64,000 bases of DNA. It comes from CAG-552 sp964516925 (GTDB lineage Bacteria > Bacillota > Clostridia > Christensenellales > Pumilibacteraceae). The stretch lies in contig CAZEXL010000007.1 in assembly GCA_964516925.1 (NCBI GenBank), positions 1-64,000 of the forward strand, written 5' to 3'. The notes under the pieces are model-generated. The model worked only from the letters and a program-made list of their open reading frames with translations, had not been told where the DNA came from and made no database searches. How positions within the stretch are numbered: position 1 is the first letter of the stretch; each line of letters starts with the position of its first letter. A program made the translations under genes and the position numbers. Shown piece by piece: positions 17,999 to 28,783 of the stretch.

Positions 17999-20900
17999 TT
18001 ATTTTTTGCGATTTACTTTGCGTTTTTTACGAATAATCATAAACGTCGCAAAGCCCGCGGCAGCCAAAACTACGATCGGCACGACGACGTACGCCGTTTT
18101 TATCGCTTTGTTAAGCCCGCCCTGAGGCAGATCGTAATCGTCGGAAACGGGAACGGCTTCAAACACGGCGTTGAATTCGACGTCTCCGCTTACGTAACGT
18201 TCGTCGTTATCCCAGCCGACGAACGAATACGAAAACTCGCCATTTGACGGCTTTGTGGGATTGGACGGAAATTCGATTTGTTCGCCGTAACGCATTTTTT
18301 TCGTTACGAACGTTTTGCCGTCCACCTTAAAAGTTACGACGTATTCGTAATACGAACACACCACGCCGACGGTTACTGCCGTTCGAGGCATAACGAACGA
18401 ACCGTTTTCGACTTTTACGGAATTACCGAGCGCGTCGATTGCGTATATCGAACTGACGAAAGTGCCCTTGGAAAGCAAACTAACGTTTACGCTTATCGTT
18501 TGCCCTTGCGATGCCCGCTGCGCCGACAACGTAACTTCTACAAGCTCGGACGGCACTACGTTTATCACGTATTGCGGCTTTATTTCGTAAACCGTTCCGG
18601 ACTTTGCCGTAAAGGTAATTTGCGATTCGCTTACCGTAAAGCGAGTCGCCTGCTCGCCCTCAGCCTCGATTGCGTTAAGAAAAGAATTCTCCGCGTCGAA
18701 ACGCCCGTAAGCAACCAGCTTTACGTTTAGGTCGATAAGCTTTTGCTCGCCGAAAATATTAATTGCGTATTTATACGATTTTTGAGCGGTCATCGAACAA
18801 TCGACTTCCAATGCGTCTACCCCTGCCCAAGCTGCCGCGTTTACGGTAGAAACCGAGAAAACGACGGTCATTGTCGACAGCCTTATTTCCAAGCCTTTGC
18901 TTGCCGCCGCCGCTACGCTTAAAAGATTGCTTATTTGATAATAAGAACAATCAAACGTAGAGCAATCCGCCACGAAACTCTCTTGCTCGCTTACCGCAAC
19001 GCCGCCGCGCTCGCAGCTGCACAACAACTCCTTTTTAAATAGAGCTATATACGTTACGTCGCTTTGCACCGCCTCGACAGACTTATCCCAACCTATAAAC
19101 TCGTAGCTGTAATAACTATCCCTTTGCTTAATCGGCTCGCTTAAAACGGGCGTTTCGCCGCCCCACACGGACGTTTGAGTTATAACGCCGTCCACCATAA
19201 CGGTAACTACGAAACTACCTTCGAATACGGCTTCGTACGTTACTTCGTCGGTCGTCATAAGCGGAAGCGACTCGTTAAGCGCGTAACTTTCGTTTGTAGT
19301 TGCGTTACGCCAACCGACGAAGCGATACGCCCGCACTCCTTCCGACGGCTTGGACGGCGTGCCGTAAAATCCCTCGTCATATATCGGAGAGCTGTCGTAA
19401 GCGCATGAATCCCGATAGGTTACGCCGCCAGCAACCCAATTTACCTGATAGTACAGCGGCTGCTCGTTAAAATGCGGATAAAGATTAAGATCGCCGCCAA
19501 ACAAACGAATTTCGCTTAAATCGACTTTGTTGCCGCTTTCGTCCTGCCAATAATCGAATTCGCACGAATATCCTTCCTTTTGCTTCGTAGGTAATTCATA
19601 CGGATATGTCAACGAGTCGCCTGCCTCTACGTCGGCAGAGTATAGCGGCGTTCTAGCGTCGTCGAAAAATCGCACGGTTATTATTTTAGCATTACGAAAA
19701 TACTTGGTTACGTTAGAGCTTAGCGCTACGTTGCAATCCGAACTAAGCTGCTCTCTTTTGTAAAACGTTCCGTTTTCGTAAAGTAAAGCCAACTTGCTTT
19801 CTTGCTGAGTGGCTTCGGGCTTTTGCGGAGCTTCGGGCTTTTGCACCTCGATCGGCTGTTGCGGCTTTGTTACCGCTTTGGGTTGCTCGCCGGGATTTTG
19901 CACGACTTCGGGCGGTATAGGCTCTTTGCATACCGGCGTTCCGCCCGGATCGCTTACCTTTGTCGGCTCTTTCGGCTCGTCCGGCAAGGACGGATATCCG
20001 CTTTCCAGCGGCAATGCGTTTTCGGTATCCTTCAAATCGTTGTTTTCGCCCACGAGCGAAAGCGGAGTCTTTTTGCCGGGTCCTATTCGATAAGAGGAGT
20101 CAAAATATCCGCCGTCCGTTTTGTTGTACTTAAACGCTTGTACGTAATTGGGAATGGCTCCGTTAGAAAGCGCGCAAGAAATATAATACAGCTGTGCCAA
20201 AAGAATTTCGTACTTTTCCGTAGCGTCGTACGAAGCAATGCCGTTACGAATAAGACTGAACGAATAAAAATAATCGAGCGTTTGCAGCAACAAAACGAAA
20301 TTCTCTTTAAGCGATTGATAGTAGCTTACGTAATAGGCGTATTTTTCTTCGTCCGTTTTTGCATTGTCGTAATCGCTAAGCAAGCTGCGTAACGCTACCG
20401 TCGCTTTGTTAGCTCTTTCTACCGCGGCGCGTTCGGCGCCGGCAAGTACCAACGCTTCGGTATTAGAAAGCACTTGCGTTACGGCGTCACCCATTATTGC
20501 GCCGTACAACGTTCTGCCTTTGTTAACTTCTTTTTTGATATAATCGAGTACGGCAAGATGATATCTAGCCGTGTCCGCCTGCGACGACGAATAAGCATCG
20601 TCGTACTCTGCCTTTTTTTTCTCGTAAGTTTTAAGGTCTTCAAGGTATTGCCTGTACGCGGCAAGATTAGCATAATACTCGCTTAGCGTCTGATCGAAAT
20701 TATCGTACTCGGCTTTTTCCTGCTCGTAAATTTCAAGTTCAGCCAGATAATTTTGATATTCCTCGTTTTGGCTGTTCCATACTGCTAACTCTTTTAGGTA
20801 CGCTTCGTATTTTTTGCTAAGTTCGTTATACTCGGCTAGTTCTTTTAGGTACGCTTCGTACTTTTCGTTAAGTTCGTTATACTCGGCTAGTTCTTTTAAA

Positions 20901-21433
20901 TATCGCTCTTGCTCGCTTGAAACCTTTTCGTAAGCCGACAACGAGGCGTCGTACGCCTTGTTTATAAACTCGTTTACTTCGGTCATAGGAATCGTTATGC
21001 AAGCTTCGTAGCGCACCGTTACTACGTCTCCGTCGCTATCGCTTATCGTAGCTAAAGAATCTAAAGATATTTTTTTGTTGTCAAGATATGCGTCCTTAGG
21101 CGTCCAAACAACTTCGCCGTATTTACCCATAAAAACGTACTGCTGTGCGCTTACGTAAAGCTCGTTGCCGCTTAGCGACGACGAAACGTCCCTTAAAGCC
21201 GGAACGTTATATGAAAAAAGAAAATCGCTGTCGCTAAGAAAGTCGCATTCCTCGTCGCTTACGTCGTACCCTTGCAACGAAAGCACGTCCGCCGCGTTAA
21301 TCGAGCCGACGGGGCGCGGCGAAGCGCTTGCCTCGTTTGCTTCTACGCAAAAGCTCGGCGACGAAACGACGATAACCAAAACCATAGCGATTATCGCAAA
21401 AAACGTTATTCTTTTGTTCGCACGCTTTTTCAT
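17999..21433 (-). CDS. Large surface protein with coiled-coil and InlB-type repeats, 1144 aa
   Basis: Signal peptide (about 1-33), then a domain of unknown type. Around residues 175-300 lies a charged coiled coil with 17-residue repeats (KELAEYNELNEKYEAYL). A Pro/Lys-rich spacer follows (about 500-560). The second half holds several Listeria-Bacteroides (InlB B-repeat) modules with endings such as YSFVGWD and YRFVGWR. A membrane segment near 1113-1133 and the tail RKKRKVNRKK anchor it. Probably a stalk-like adhesin or wall-spanning protein. Start at 21433 follows the promoter spacing: the -10 is six bases upstream and no ribosome-binding site exists, so the mRNA is probably leaderless. Confidence 0.82.
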   Translation of the reverse strand: MKKRANKRITFFAIIAMVLVIVVSSPSFCVEANEASASPRPVGSINAADVLSLQGYDVSDEECDFLSDSDFLFSYNVPALRDVSSSLSGNELYVSAQQYVFMGKYGEVVWTPKDAYLDNKKISLDSLATISDSDGDVVTVRYEACITIPMTEVNEFINKAYDASLSAYEKVSSEQERYLKELAEYNELNEKYEAYLKELAEYNELSKKYEAYLKELAVWNSQNEEYQNYLAELEIYEQEKAEYDNFDQTLSEYYANLAAYRQYLEDLKTYEKKKAEYDDAYSSSQADTARYHLAVLDYIKKEVNKGRTLYGAIMGDAVTQVLSNTEALVLAGAERAAVERANKATVALRSLLSDYDNAKTDEEKYAYYVSYYQSLKENFVLLLQTLDYFYSFSLIRNGIASYDATEKYEILLAQLYYISCALSNGAIPNYVQAFKYNKTDGGYFDSSYRIGPGKKTPLSLVGENNDLKDTENALPLESGYPSLPDEPKEPTKVSDPGGTPVCKEPIPPEVVQNPGEQPKAVTKPQQPIEVQKPEAPQKPEATQQESKLALLYENGTFYKREQLSSDCNVALSSNVTKYFRNAKIITVRFFDDARTPLYSADVEAGDSLTYPYELPTKQKEGYSCEFDYWQDESGNKVDLSEIRLFGGDLNLYPHFNEQPLYYQVNWVAGGVTYRDSCAYDSSPIYDEGFYGTPSKPSEGVRAYRFVGWRNATTNESYALNESLPLMTTDEVTYEAVFEGSFVVTVMVDGVITQTSVWGGETPVLSEPIKQRDSYYSYEFIGWDKSVEAVQSDVTYIALFKKELLCSCERGGVAVSEQESFVADCSTFDCSYYQISNLLSVAAAASKGLEIRLSTMTVVFSVSTVNAAAWAGVDALEVDCSMTAQKSYKYAINIFGEQKLIDLNVKLVAYGRFDAENSFLNAIEAEGEQATRFTVSESQITFTAKSGTVYEIKPQYVINVVPSELVEVTLSAQRASQGQTISVNVSLLSKGTFVSSIYAIDALGNSVKVENGSFVMPRTAVTVGVVCSYYEYVVTFKVDGKTFVTKKMRYGEQIEFPSNPTKPSNGEFSYSFVGWDNDERYVSGDVEFNAVFEAVPVSDDYDLPQGGLNKAIKTAYVVVPIVVLAAAGFATFMIIRKKRKVNRKK

Positions 21434-21439
21434 ATTCGT

Positions 21440-21468
21440 ATTGTACCACAGTATGAAAAAAAAATCAA
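21440..21468 (-). promoter_or_regulatory. Promoter giving a leaderless transcript
   Basis: TTGATT (21463-21468), 17 bases, TACAAT (21440-21445), six bases, ATG at 21433. Confidence 0.7.
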
Positions 21469-21503
21469 GCCGCTGAGGTTCTTTCCGCCAAAAAGACAAT
21501 AAC

Positions 21504-21534
21504 AAAAGCCCCTCCTTTACGGAAGGGCTTTTAC
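21504..21534 (-). terminator. Terminator of the giant MBG-repeat gene
   Basis: AAGCCC(C)TCC / GGA(A)GGGCTT stem around a short loop, T-rich on the minus strand, 20 bases past the stop at 21553. Confidence 0.8.
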
Positions 21535-21552
21535 GTTAAGTCTTAGGTTTGC

Positions 21553-24500
21553 TTATTTCTTCCAGAAGCTTCTGCCGGTAGAAAGCTTAACCTTTATAAG
21601 GTTCTTTTCTATAAGTTCCTCGGTAGTCATATACGGATATGCTTCGACGTAATCTACGGGAGTGAACACCTTTCTGGGTTTAAGCTCTTTTTCAGCCATT
21701 GCAAGATCGATAAGTTCCTTTGCGTACTTAACCGAACGAACGCTCTTTACTCTAAGCTTGGTCGGGATGTCCGCAAACTTAGCCTTGTTCTTAACGCTCT
21801 TGTGGTGGTACTTTTTGTTTAAGGTGTCGGGATCGAGCGCTATGTACATTACCATTGCGCTTCCCTTTATCTGCATCTTGGCAATCTTTACTCTGCCGCG
21901 ATTGATAGAATCGAAACGCCAGCTGAGTCTGGAACCGATCTTTCTGTAAGACAATGCGTGATTCTTGATTTCGTTGTACGCAGCCTTAAGCGAATCGGGC
22001 GATTGCGAAAGTTTTGCCGCAAAACTCTTGTTGTAGGTGTAAACCGGAGCAACTTCCTCTACCGGAGCGATCGGCTCTTCGGTTGCAGTGGTTTCTTCAA
22101 CGACTTCTTCGGTTGCTTCGGGCACTACCTCTTCAACAACTTCTTCGGTTGCTTCGGGTGCTGCTTCTTCAACAACTTCTTCGGTTGCTTCGGGCGCTAC
22201 CTCTTCAACGACTTCTTCGGTTGCTTCGGGCGCTATTTCTTCAACGACTTCTTCGGTCGCTTCGGGCGCTACTTCTTCAACAACTTCTTCGGTTGCTTCG
22301 GGCGCTGCTTCTTCAACGACTTCTTCGGTTGCTTCGGNNNNNNNNNNNNNNNNNNNNNNNNNNNNNNNNNNNNNNNNNNNNNNNNNNNNNNNNNNNNNNN
22401 NNNNNNNNNNNNNNNNNNNNNNNNNNNNNNNNNNNNNACTTCTTCGGTTGCTTCGGGCGCTGCTTCTTCAACGACTTCTTCGGTTGCTTCGGGTGCTGCT
22501 TCTTCAACGACTTCTTCGGTTGCTTCGGGCGCTGCTTCTTCAACGACTTCTTCGGTCGCTTCGGGCGCTGCTTCTTCAACGACTTCTTCGGTCGCTTCGG
22601 GCGCTACCTCTTCAACGACTTCTTCGGATTTTTCTTTCTCTTTAAGCGATTTAGCAAGGAAGATTACACAGATAACTATGAATCCTACGATACCGAAAGT
22701 GATTATCGAGAAAATAATGGCTATCCACATTCCTTTGCCGCTAACGAGGTTTTCTAAACGGAAGTTGCGAAGAATGATTATTACAGCTATTATAAGCGCA
22801 ATCGCAAGCAATGCAACCAAAGCTATAAGCCACCAATTTCCTACACGGTCGGGCAAGGTTTCGATTCCCAACAACGTGAATACCGAGAATCCGCTGGTAT
22901 AGAAAGTTGCTTCGCCGTTAGATACGGTTACTTCGATAAATTCTACCGTGCCGTTATCCTTGATATGCATCATCAAAAGGTTATCTGCCGAATAATCCGC
23001 ATATCCTTCGGTGAGTTTTATGGTTACTTTAAACGTTCCTCTAAACGATCTTTCGGCTCCGCTTGCGTCTACAAAGTGGATATCGTACGCCTCGGTAAGA
23101 AGAACTTTCTTGTCGGGATACAAACGTTCGAATTCTTTCTTGTAATCCGAATAATTGAATTCTACGACTTCTACGCTTAAAGTGTATCCGTCGGGAACGA
23201 CGTCTTTTTCATCGTATACGCTTACGTTAGCGTTTACGTACGTTTCACCCGGAGCTGCGATTATGCTGAACACAACAGCTTTGGGTGCGTTCTTAACGGT
23301 GTATCCTTCCGCAGCCTTAACGGTTACGCTGTACGCGCCTACTACGGTCGGAACAGCCGACAATACTTTGTTGCCGCGTTTGTAAACGTAAACTACGTTT
23401 GCTAAAGCGGCTTCGTCTACGCCACCCAAGGTGAATTCGTACTCGGTACCAAAGACGATGTCTTCGCCGTTGTATTCAACGCCGTTAAGAAGCCAGAACG
23501 CACCGCTAAGATCGACGTTGGTGTCGATAACTTCTTCGACGATGGAGAACTCGGCGTCGCTGAGTCCCGTTACGGTATAACCGTTAATGCCCGCAACCGA
23601 AACGTAATACTTGCCGACTGCGATAGGCTTGGTTATCTCTGCCTTGTTGTTATTCTTATATATAATTTCTACGTTAGCTAAAGCGGCTTCGTCTACGCCA
23701 CCCAAAGTGAATACGTAATCGGTGCCGTACGTAACGTCTTCGCCGTTGTATTCAACGCCGTTAAGAAGCCAGATCGCACCGCTAAGGTCAACGTTAAGCT
23801 GAGGATCTGCCGTTATCGTTACCGAAACTTCAAAGGTAAATTCGGTTTTGTCCGTACCTGCAACTTTGTAGTTTGCGGTATCGTTCAAACTAACTACAAC
23901 CTTAAAGGTATACGCTCCGACCGCTGCCTTGGTCATATCGGCAACTTCGTTAGAATCGGCGTCGTAATACTTTGCGGTTACCGTAAACTTAGCGTCTACA
24001 TTTTGAGCATCATACGTAACGGCTTCGAACTCGCCGTACTTAAACGAATACTCGGCTTTTGCAAATGTTACGGAAGGAAGAGCCAATTCGCACTGAGTAA
24101 TGGTAAGCGTTGCTTCCTTATCCTCAATTGCTTCGTAGTTATCCTTGTCGTAAACGAACTTAGCTACTGCCTTGTACTCGCCTACGTTAGTTCCCTTATT
24201 GTTTTCGTAAGTTACGGTTACGCCCTTGGGCAAATCACCGCTTATTACAAGCTCGTGTTCTTTGCCGTCGTACGTTACTTCTTTGCTTTCGAACTTAACG
24301 CCGCTGAGGTCGTACTTAGCTTTGATTATGGTAAGCGTTGCTTCCTTATTATCAATAGCTTCGTAGTTATCCTTGTCGTAATCGAACTTAGCTACTGCCT
24401 TGTACTCGCCTACGTTAGTTCCCTTATTGTTTTCGTANNNNNNNNNNNNNNNNNNNNNNNNNNNNNNNNNNNNNNNNNNNNNNNNNNNNNNNNNNNNNNN

Positions 24501-27011
24501 NNNNNNNNNNNNNNNNNNNNNNNNNNNNNNNNNNNNNCCGCTTATTACAAGCTCGTGTTCTTTGCCGTCGTACGTTACTTCTTTGCTTTCGAACTTAACG
24601 CCGCTAAGGTCGTACTTAGCTTTTTGGATATCAACTACGAACTTAACTTCTTTATTATGATTATACGCATCCGAAACTACTACTTTATATTCGCCGCTGT
24701 CGACTACGTCCTTAACGCAAAGCGAAGCGGTAGTGTTCTCAAGCTTTTGTTCGCCTTTATACCAAGCGTAGCTAAGACCTTCGACAGAAGCTACTACGCT
24801 AAGAACGTGCTCGTCGCCGTAAACCGCGTTAAGCGCGCTGCCTTCCACTTCGTCAACGTAACCGTTTACGGTAAAGTCGTTAACCGCGTAAAGCACGACG
24901 TCGCTATTAGGCATAGCGGTTACTTCTTCGTCGTTTTCGTTATACCACCAATCGGCGTCGATACCTGCAAACGCAGCTACGTTAACTCCTGCGGGAAGAA
25001 GTCCCTTGCGAATTACGTTGCCTTCGGAAACAAACTGAACTTCGTATACGCCGGGAACGGTAATATTAAGGGTAAGGTCTACGGTGTAAGAGGTCTTAGA
25101 GAACAACAAAAGCGCGTTGTCCACAATATCTGCAACGGACTGATATCCGCGATTGCTGAGTACCGAAGAAATCTTGCCGAATACCTTTGCTAGGTCCAAC
25201 GTATGAGTGCCGACGTGCGAATATTCGCAATTGCCGTCGTACATATCCAAAATCGAACCGTTTTTGATGCATTCGGGTACATACTTAAACAATCTTTCAG
25301 CGTAGTTTATTATAGTGTTATAAACGTTTTCGTAGCCTTCGAATTTTTCGATATAGCTATATACGGTAGAATTGAAAGTCGTCGACGAAGCAAGAATTTC
25401 TCTTACAGCTTCGGCATCGTAACTTGCCCAGTCTATTCTGTTTACAACGTTAAGGAATTTGTTTACTGCGCTTTCGATTTTATCCATCGGCAATTTGCTT
25501 TCTAACGCGCTAAAGCCCGGAACGTTGGAAGCAAGGAAATCGTACGCTTGCTGATACGTTACGTTTGCAGAAGCAAATTTTTGCATTACGCCAGAGAATG
25601 CGTTTATCACGCGATCGATATCGGACGGCGAAAGAGTTATATTAAGAGCAGAACCAAGGTAGTTATTAAAGTAGGTATAAATAAAGTCGCCGTTTACGAA
25701 TGCGTTGAGCCACTTTTGATAATCCACACCCTTAAGGTAGGTTATAAGCTCTTCGTAGGTGTATGAAGCGTATTGATCGAAAATTTCGCCGCTAGACATA
25801 TCGAAAAGCGAGAAAATTCTGTTTTTAAGCTGATCGCTTATCTTGCTAGATTGCATAAGCTTAGCAAACATATCGGATACGGCTTGCGGCGTTCTTACCG
25901 TCAACGCTACGTCGTTTCCGTTTACCGAAAGGTCAACGTGCTCGGCAATAAAGCCGGCTGCCTTTTGGATTACGTTTGTCTCGGCAATAAAGCCGAAAGA
26001 TAAGTCGAACTTAATTTCGCCGTACGTAGTGTCCACGCAAACGGTTGCGATAATAAGATTCTTAAGCTCTTCCGCACCCATATCGGCAATAACGCCCGGT
26101 CTGGGCAAAAGCTTAATCAACGTCTTTATCGCGTTTGCTCCGATTCCGTCCTTCTTGGTGTAAACGTCGTTGCCGTTTACCGATATTCCTCTGAAGGCCG
26201 CGATTATGTCGTCAAGCGTAATCGAAGGAACAGTTCCGCCGTTTTGCTGAACGTTGGTTACAGTCTCGGAAAGAACGTTTTTGCTTTGATTCTTCCATTC
26301 GGTTGCGAACGTGCCGCGATTTGCTTCGATATAAGAGTCAATGTCTTCTTGCGTTGCGCTTTCGGGAAGCTGAGCCGCAAGCAATTTTTCTTCGGCTACG
26401 ACTATCGCGTCGTCTACGACTTCGGAAATAGCGTTTTCTATTTTGCTATACACCTCGTCGATTTCTTCTTGGGAAAGTCCTTCTTGTTGTTTGCTTTCCA
26501 CGTAAGTACCGATGGCGTACTCGAGCAAAATGTTGTATTCGCCGCTAAGGTAAGCTTCAAGCTCGTCCGGGTCACTAAGGCGGTCGGTTACGTAATCTTT
26601 AAACGCCAAAAGCTTATCGCTTACGTCCTCGCCCTCCCAGAAGTTTTCGCCTACCGACGGCAAAGCAGACGGTTCGAGCGCCATGGGAGCAACGGAATAT
26701 GCTTGCGCTTGCGTGCCGGTGCTTAAAATACCGTCCATTACGATACCCTTAAGCGCTACGGCAATGTTGCTTGCAAGCTCGCTAAGCTGCGCTGCGTCCA
26801 ACGAGAGATACTTCCTAAAGTTATCGCTGACGCGAAGCGAAAGCGACGTGTCGGAGTACTCTAGCTCGTACCAATCAGAAGAAACCGTTTGTACTGTAAG
26901 ATCTTCGGCTTCGGCTTTGCTAGGCTGCACTGCGGTTACGCCGCAAAGCACCATAACGAAAGCAAGCAAAGCAACGATAAGAATCTTAGCATTTTTGCCA
27001 AACTTTTTCAT
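21553..27011 (-). CDS. Giant MBG-repeat membrane protein with cytoplasmic domain (split by two assembly gaps)
   Basis: One gene of about 1,750 codons or more. From the N-terminus: signal peptide (1-34); about 600 residues of unknown, mostly helical sequence; InlB-like bit; MBG-type Ig-like repeats of 76 residues (YDLSGVKFESKEVTYDGKEHEL); two repeats with LNGVEYNGED; two membrane segments (WWLIALVALLAIALIIAVIII and GMWIAIIFSIITFGIVGFIVI); an acidic PEATEEVVEEAA repeat; and a basic C-terminal domain of about 165 residues (SYRKIGSRLSWRFDSINRGR...YPYMTTEELIEKNLIK). The C-terminal part lies in another frame only because the N run at 22338-22437 has an arbitrary length: closing it with 17+36n bases joins the frames. 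Start has GAGGAGAA upstream. Function unknown; it would link the outside to a cytoplasmic domain. Confidence 0.85.
22104..22625 (-). repeat. 36-bp tandem repeats encoding PEATEEVVEEAA
   Basis: At least 11 visible copies of a 12-codon acidic unit, interrupted by the 100-N gap. Copy number is unknown because the assembler stopped here. Confidence 0.9.
22338..22437. other. Assembly gap of 100 N
   Basis: Exactly 100 N within the 36-bp repeat array. From the repeat phase, the missing length should be 17 bases plus a multiple of 36. Confidence 0.95.
24105..24635 (-). repeat. 228-bp tandem repeats (MBG-like domains)
   Basis: Near-identical copies of a 76-codon unit surround the second gap. Replacing the 100 N with 28 bases restores an exact 228-bp period, so whole units may be collapsed here. 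Confidence 0.85.
24438..24537. other. Assembly gap of 100 N
   Basis: Exactly 100 N between two copies of the 228-bp repeat; expected true length 28 bases plus a multiple of 228. Confidence 0.95.
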
Positions 27012-27084
27012 TTATTAGTTCTCCTCTAAAAAATTTACGCATAATTCGCTACGTACACAGTTTATGCATAGTAACACATAATAG

Positions 27085-27113
27085 AGTTTAGCACTTGCCG
27101 CAAGTTTTGTCAA
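27085..27113 (-). promoter_or_regulatory. Promoter of the giant MBG-repeat gene with palindromic spacer
   Basis: TTGACA (27108-27113), 17 bases, TAAACT (27085-27090). The spacer contains the perfect inverted repeat ACTTGC-C-GCAAGT (27093-27105), a likely operator. Confidence 0.65.
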
Positions 27114-27240
27114 TGGATTTTCGACAATTTTTTTAAATAATGTGTCGCAACGGGTGTTTTTTTACATAATTTTTCGCCTTAATCCGTCCGATTGTCCGCA
27201 ATTGTCGGTTTAAAGAAAACTGAAAATAAAAACTGAAAAT

Positions 27241-27276
27241 AAAAAATGCGCCCGTGCAACTAAGCAAGGGCGCGCA
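27241..27276 (-). terminator. Terminator of the 377-aa lipoprotein gene
   Basis: On the minus strand GCGCCC-T-TGC pairs with GCA-C-GGGCGC (one mismatch) and is followed by ATTTTTTATTTT. Confidence 0.8.
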
Positions 27277-27304
27277 AAAAACAAAATTTAATGCCGTACT
27301 ATTA

Positions 27305-28438
27305 CTATTCGATTATTCTCGTAAAAGCCGACACCGTTCCGCCGTTTATATCCATCACGACGATAACGTCGTCCGCCGGCGATTCGCCTTGCGTAAGCGT
27401 GATAAGCACATCGTCGTCGCACAACATCAAAACGGAATACGACAAAACGTCGTAGTAGCTTTGCCCGTTTATCGTTACGCCGCTTTCGTCGATGGTCATG
27501 GTTACGGTCTCGTCGTCAATCTTAACCCATTCACCGTAAAACGCGCTTTCGCTAAGATCGCGATTGTTGTAAACGGCTTCAAAAGCATCCAGCAGCTCGC
27601 CTTCGTACGAATCGGGCTGGGCGGGATAATCTATTCTGCCCTTGTATTCTTCCAGCGATGCGGTAAGGCTAAACTCGTCGGCAACGAAACTAAAGTTTAC
27701 GCTTGTCAAACGATTGTTTTTAACGTACATGTTTGCGGTTGCGGTAAACGCGTCTATGTCGTTAGTACCGTCCGATCCGCCCTGAGGATGCAAAAGCGAA
27801 ATTTCGTAATGTCCCAGCTCGGCGCAATATTTAATCGTTAGGTAGTCACCGAAATAGTCGCAAATTTGCTCGACAATTTGCAAATATTCGCCGAGTTCGT
27901 CGCCCGCAACGTCTACGTCGGGAATTTCAAAACTCGGAATCTCGATTTCGCCGCTTCCCAGCAGCAAGCTTAAAAGCTCGGTAACGTCGTTGCCGATACC
28001 GCTAATGCTGTCCTTTTGAGTAATTTCGCCGCTAGTTAGGTCCACGTACAACGTTTCTCCGTACAAATATACGTTAAGCAAAGTTTGCTCGGCTTCTTGA
28101 TCAAAAAGCGGTTGAACGCTTAAATGTGCGCTTACCGATACGTCGGTAAGAACGGACGCATCCAAAATTACGCTAAGAGCTATCGCCATTCCGTCGTCGT
28201 TATCGGCAGTCAAATTAACGTTGAATTTGTATCCGCTTACGTTGCTTACGTAGTTTTCTATCGAAGCAAGCCCTTGCATGTTAAGTTTGAATTGATCGTT
28301 TGTAAGCGTTGCGTAACTAGGCTCTTGAGATTCTTCGCCTCCGTTCGACTCTTCGTCGTTATCGTTACACGCCGCAAAAACCATAAAACAGAACGCAAAC
28401 ACCAAGGCGGTTATAAGCGCCAGTAATTTTTTCTTCAT
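27305..28438 (-). CDS. Unknown secreted lipoprotein, 377 aa
   Basis: Lipoprotein signal peptide MKKKLLALITALVFAFCFMVFAAC (Cys about 24) followed by an acidic linker (NDNDEESNGGEESQE). The mature part alternates beta-type strands (LTADNDDGMAIALSVILDAS; VDLTSGEITQKDS; TVTMTIDESGVTINGQSYYDVLSYSV) and resembles LolA/YcdB-like or LppX-like lipoprotein folds only in general style; I cannot name the family. Good AGGAGGT ribosome-binding site and a TTGACA-17-TATTAT promoter. Single-gene unit. Confidence 0.75.
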   Translation of the reverse strand: MKKKLLALITALVFAFCFMVFAACNDNDEESNGGEESQEPSYATLTNDQFKLNMQGLASIENYVSNVSGYKFNVNLTADNDDGMAIALSVILDASVLTDVSVSAHLSVQPLFDQEAEQTLLNVYLYGETLYVDLTSGEITQKDSISGIGNDVTELLSLLLGSGEIEIPSFEIPDVDVAGDELGEYLQIVEQICDYFGDYLTIKYCAELGHYEISLLHPQGGSDGTNDIDAFTATANMYVKNNRLTSVNFSFVADEFSLTASLEEYKGRIDYPAQPDSYEGELLDAFEAVYNNRDLSESAFYGEWVKIDDETVTMTIDESGVTINGQSYYDVLSYSVLMLCDDDVLITLTQGESPADDVIVVMDINGGTVSAFTRIIE

Positions 28439-28489
28439 AAACGTACCTCCTGCGGTTAGCTTATAGGCTTATTGCCTTTTTGTACCGAC

Positions 28490-28518
28490 ATAATAACATA
28501 TATATCAGAATTTGTCAA
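28490..28518 (-). promoter_or_regulatory. Promoter of the 377-aa lipoprotein gene
   Basis: TTGACA (28513-28518), 17 bases, TATTAT (28490-28495). Confidence 0.75.
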
Positions 28519-28554
28519 TACTCAAACCGAAAATTCTTAATTTGCGTTTGCAGG

Positions 28555-28783
28555 CAATAGTACGCTGGACTTACTTTTCTTTCGTGAAGAAAGGTTTCGC
28601 TTCCGCGAGATCCTTCGCTAACGCTCAGGATGACATAAGGTTTAAGTACGAAAAAAAGGATAACGTTCTTCACACTACCCTTTTTGCTACTTAAAATTTG
28701 CTTAAGCTTCTTTTGCTTACTTTTGCAGCTTAAGTCCAGTTTAAGCTTCTTTTGCTTACTTTTCTTCACGGAAGAAAAGTAAG
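28555..28783. repeat. Interspersed repeat cluster (REP/MITE-like)
   Basis: Contains the words shared by the other clusters at 33.96, 55.2 and 56.3 kb: a palindromic hairpin CTTACTTTTCTTC...GAAGAAAAGTAAG, AAGCTTCTTTTGCTTAC, and a block with CGCGAGATCCTTCGC...GCTCAGGATGACA. The hairpin ends directly at the stop codon of the CNNM gene and may act as its terminator. A small frame in it is not a gene. Confidence 0.75.

Noticed and set aside
21958..22902. Plus-strand repeat protein of 314 aa, Phe/Gly-rich
   Set aside because: Antisense of the 36-bp repeat array, reading through the N run.
28515..28769. 84-aa minus-strand frame
   Set aside because: Lies wholly in the interspersed hairpin repeat; composition (SKQKKLK) follows the repeat, not a protein.
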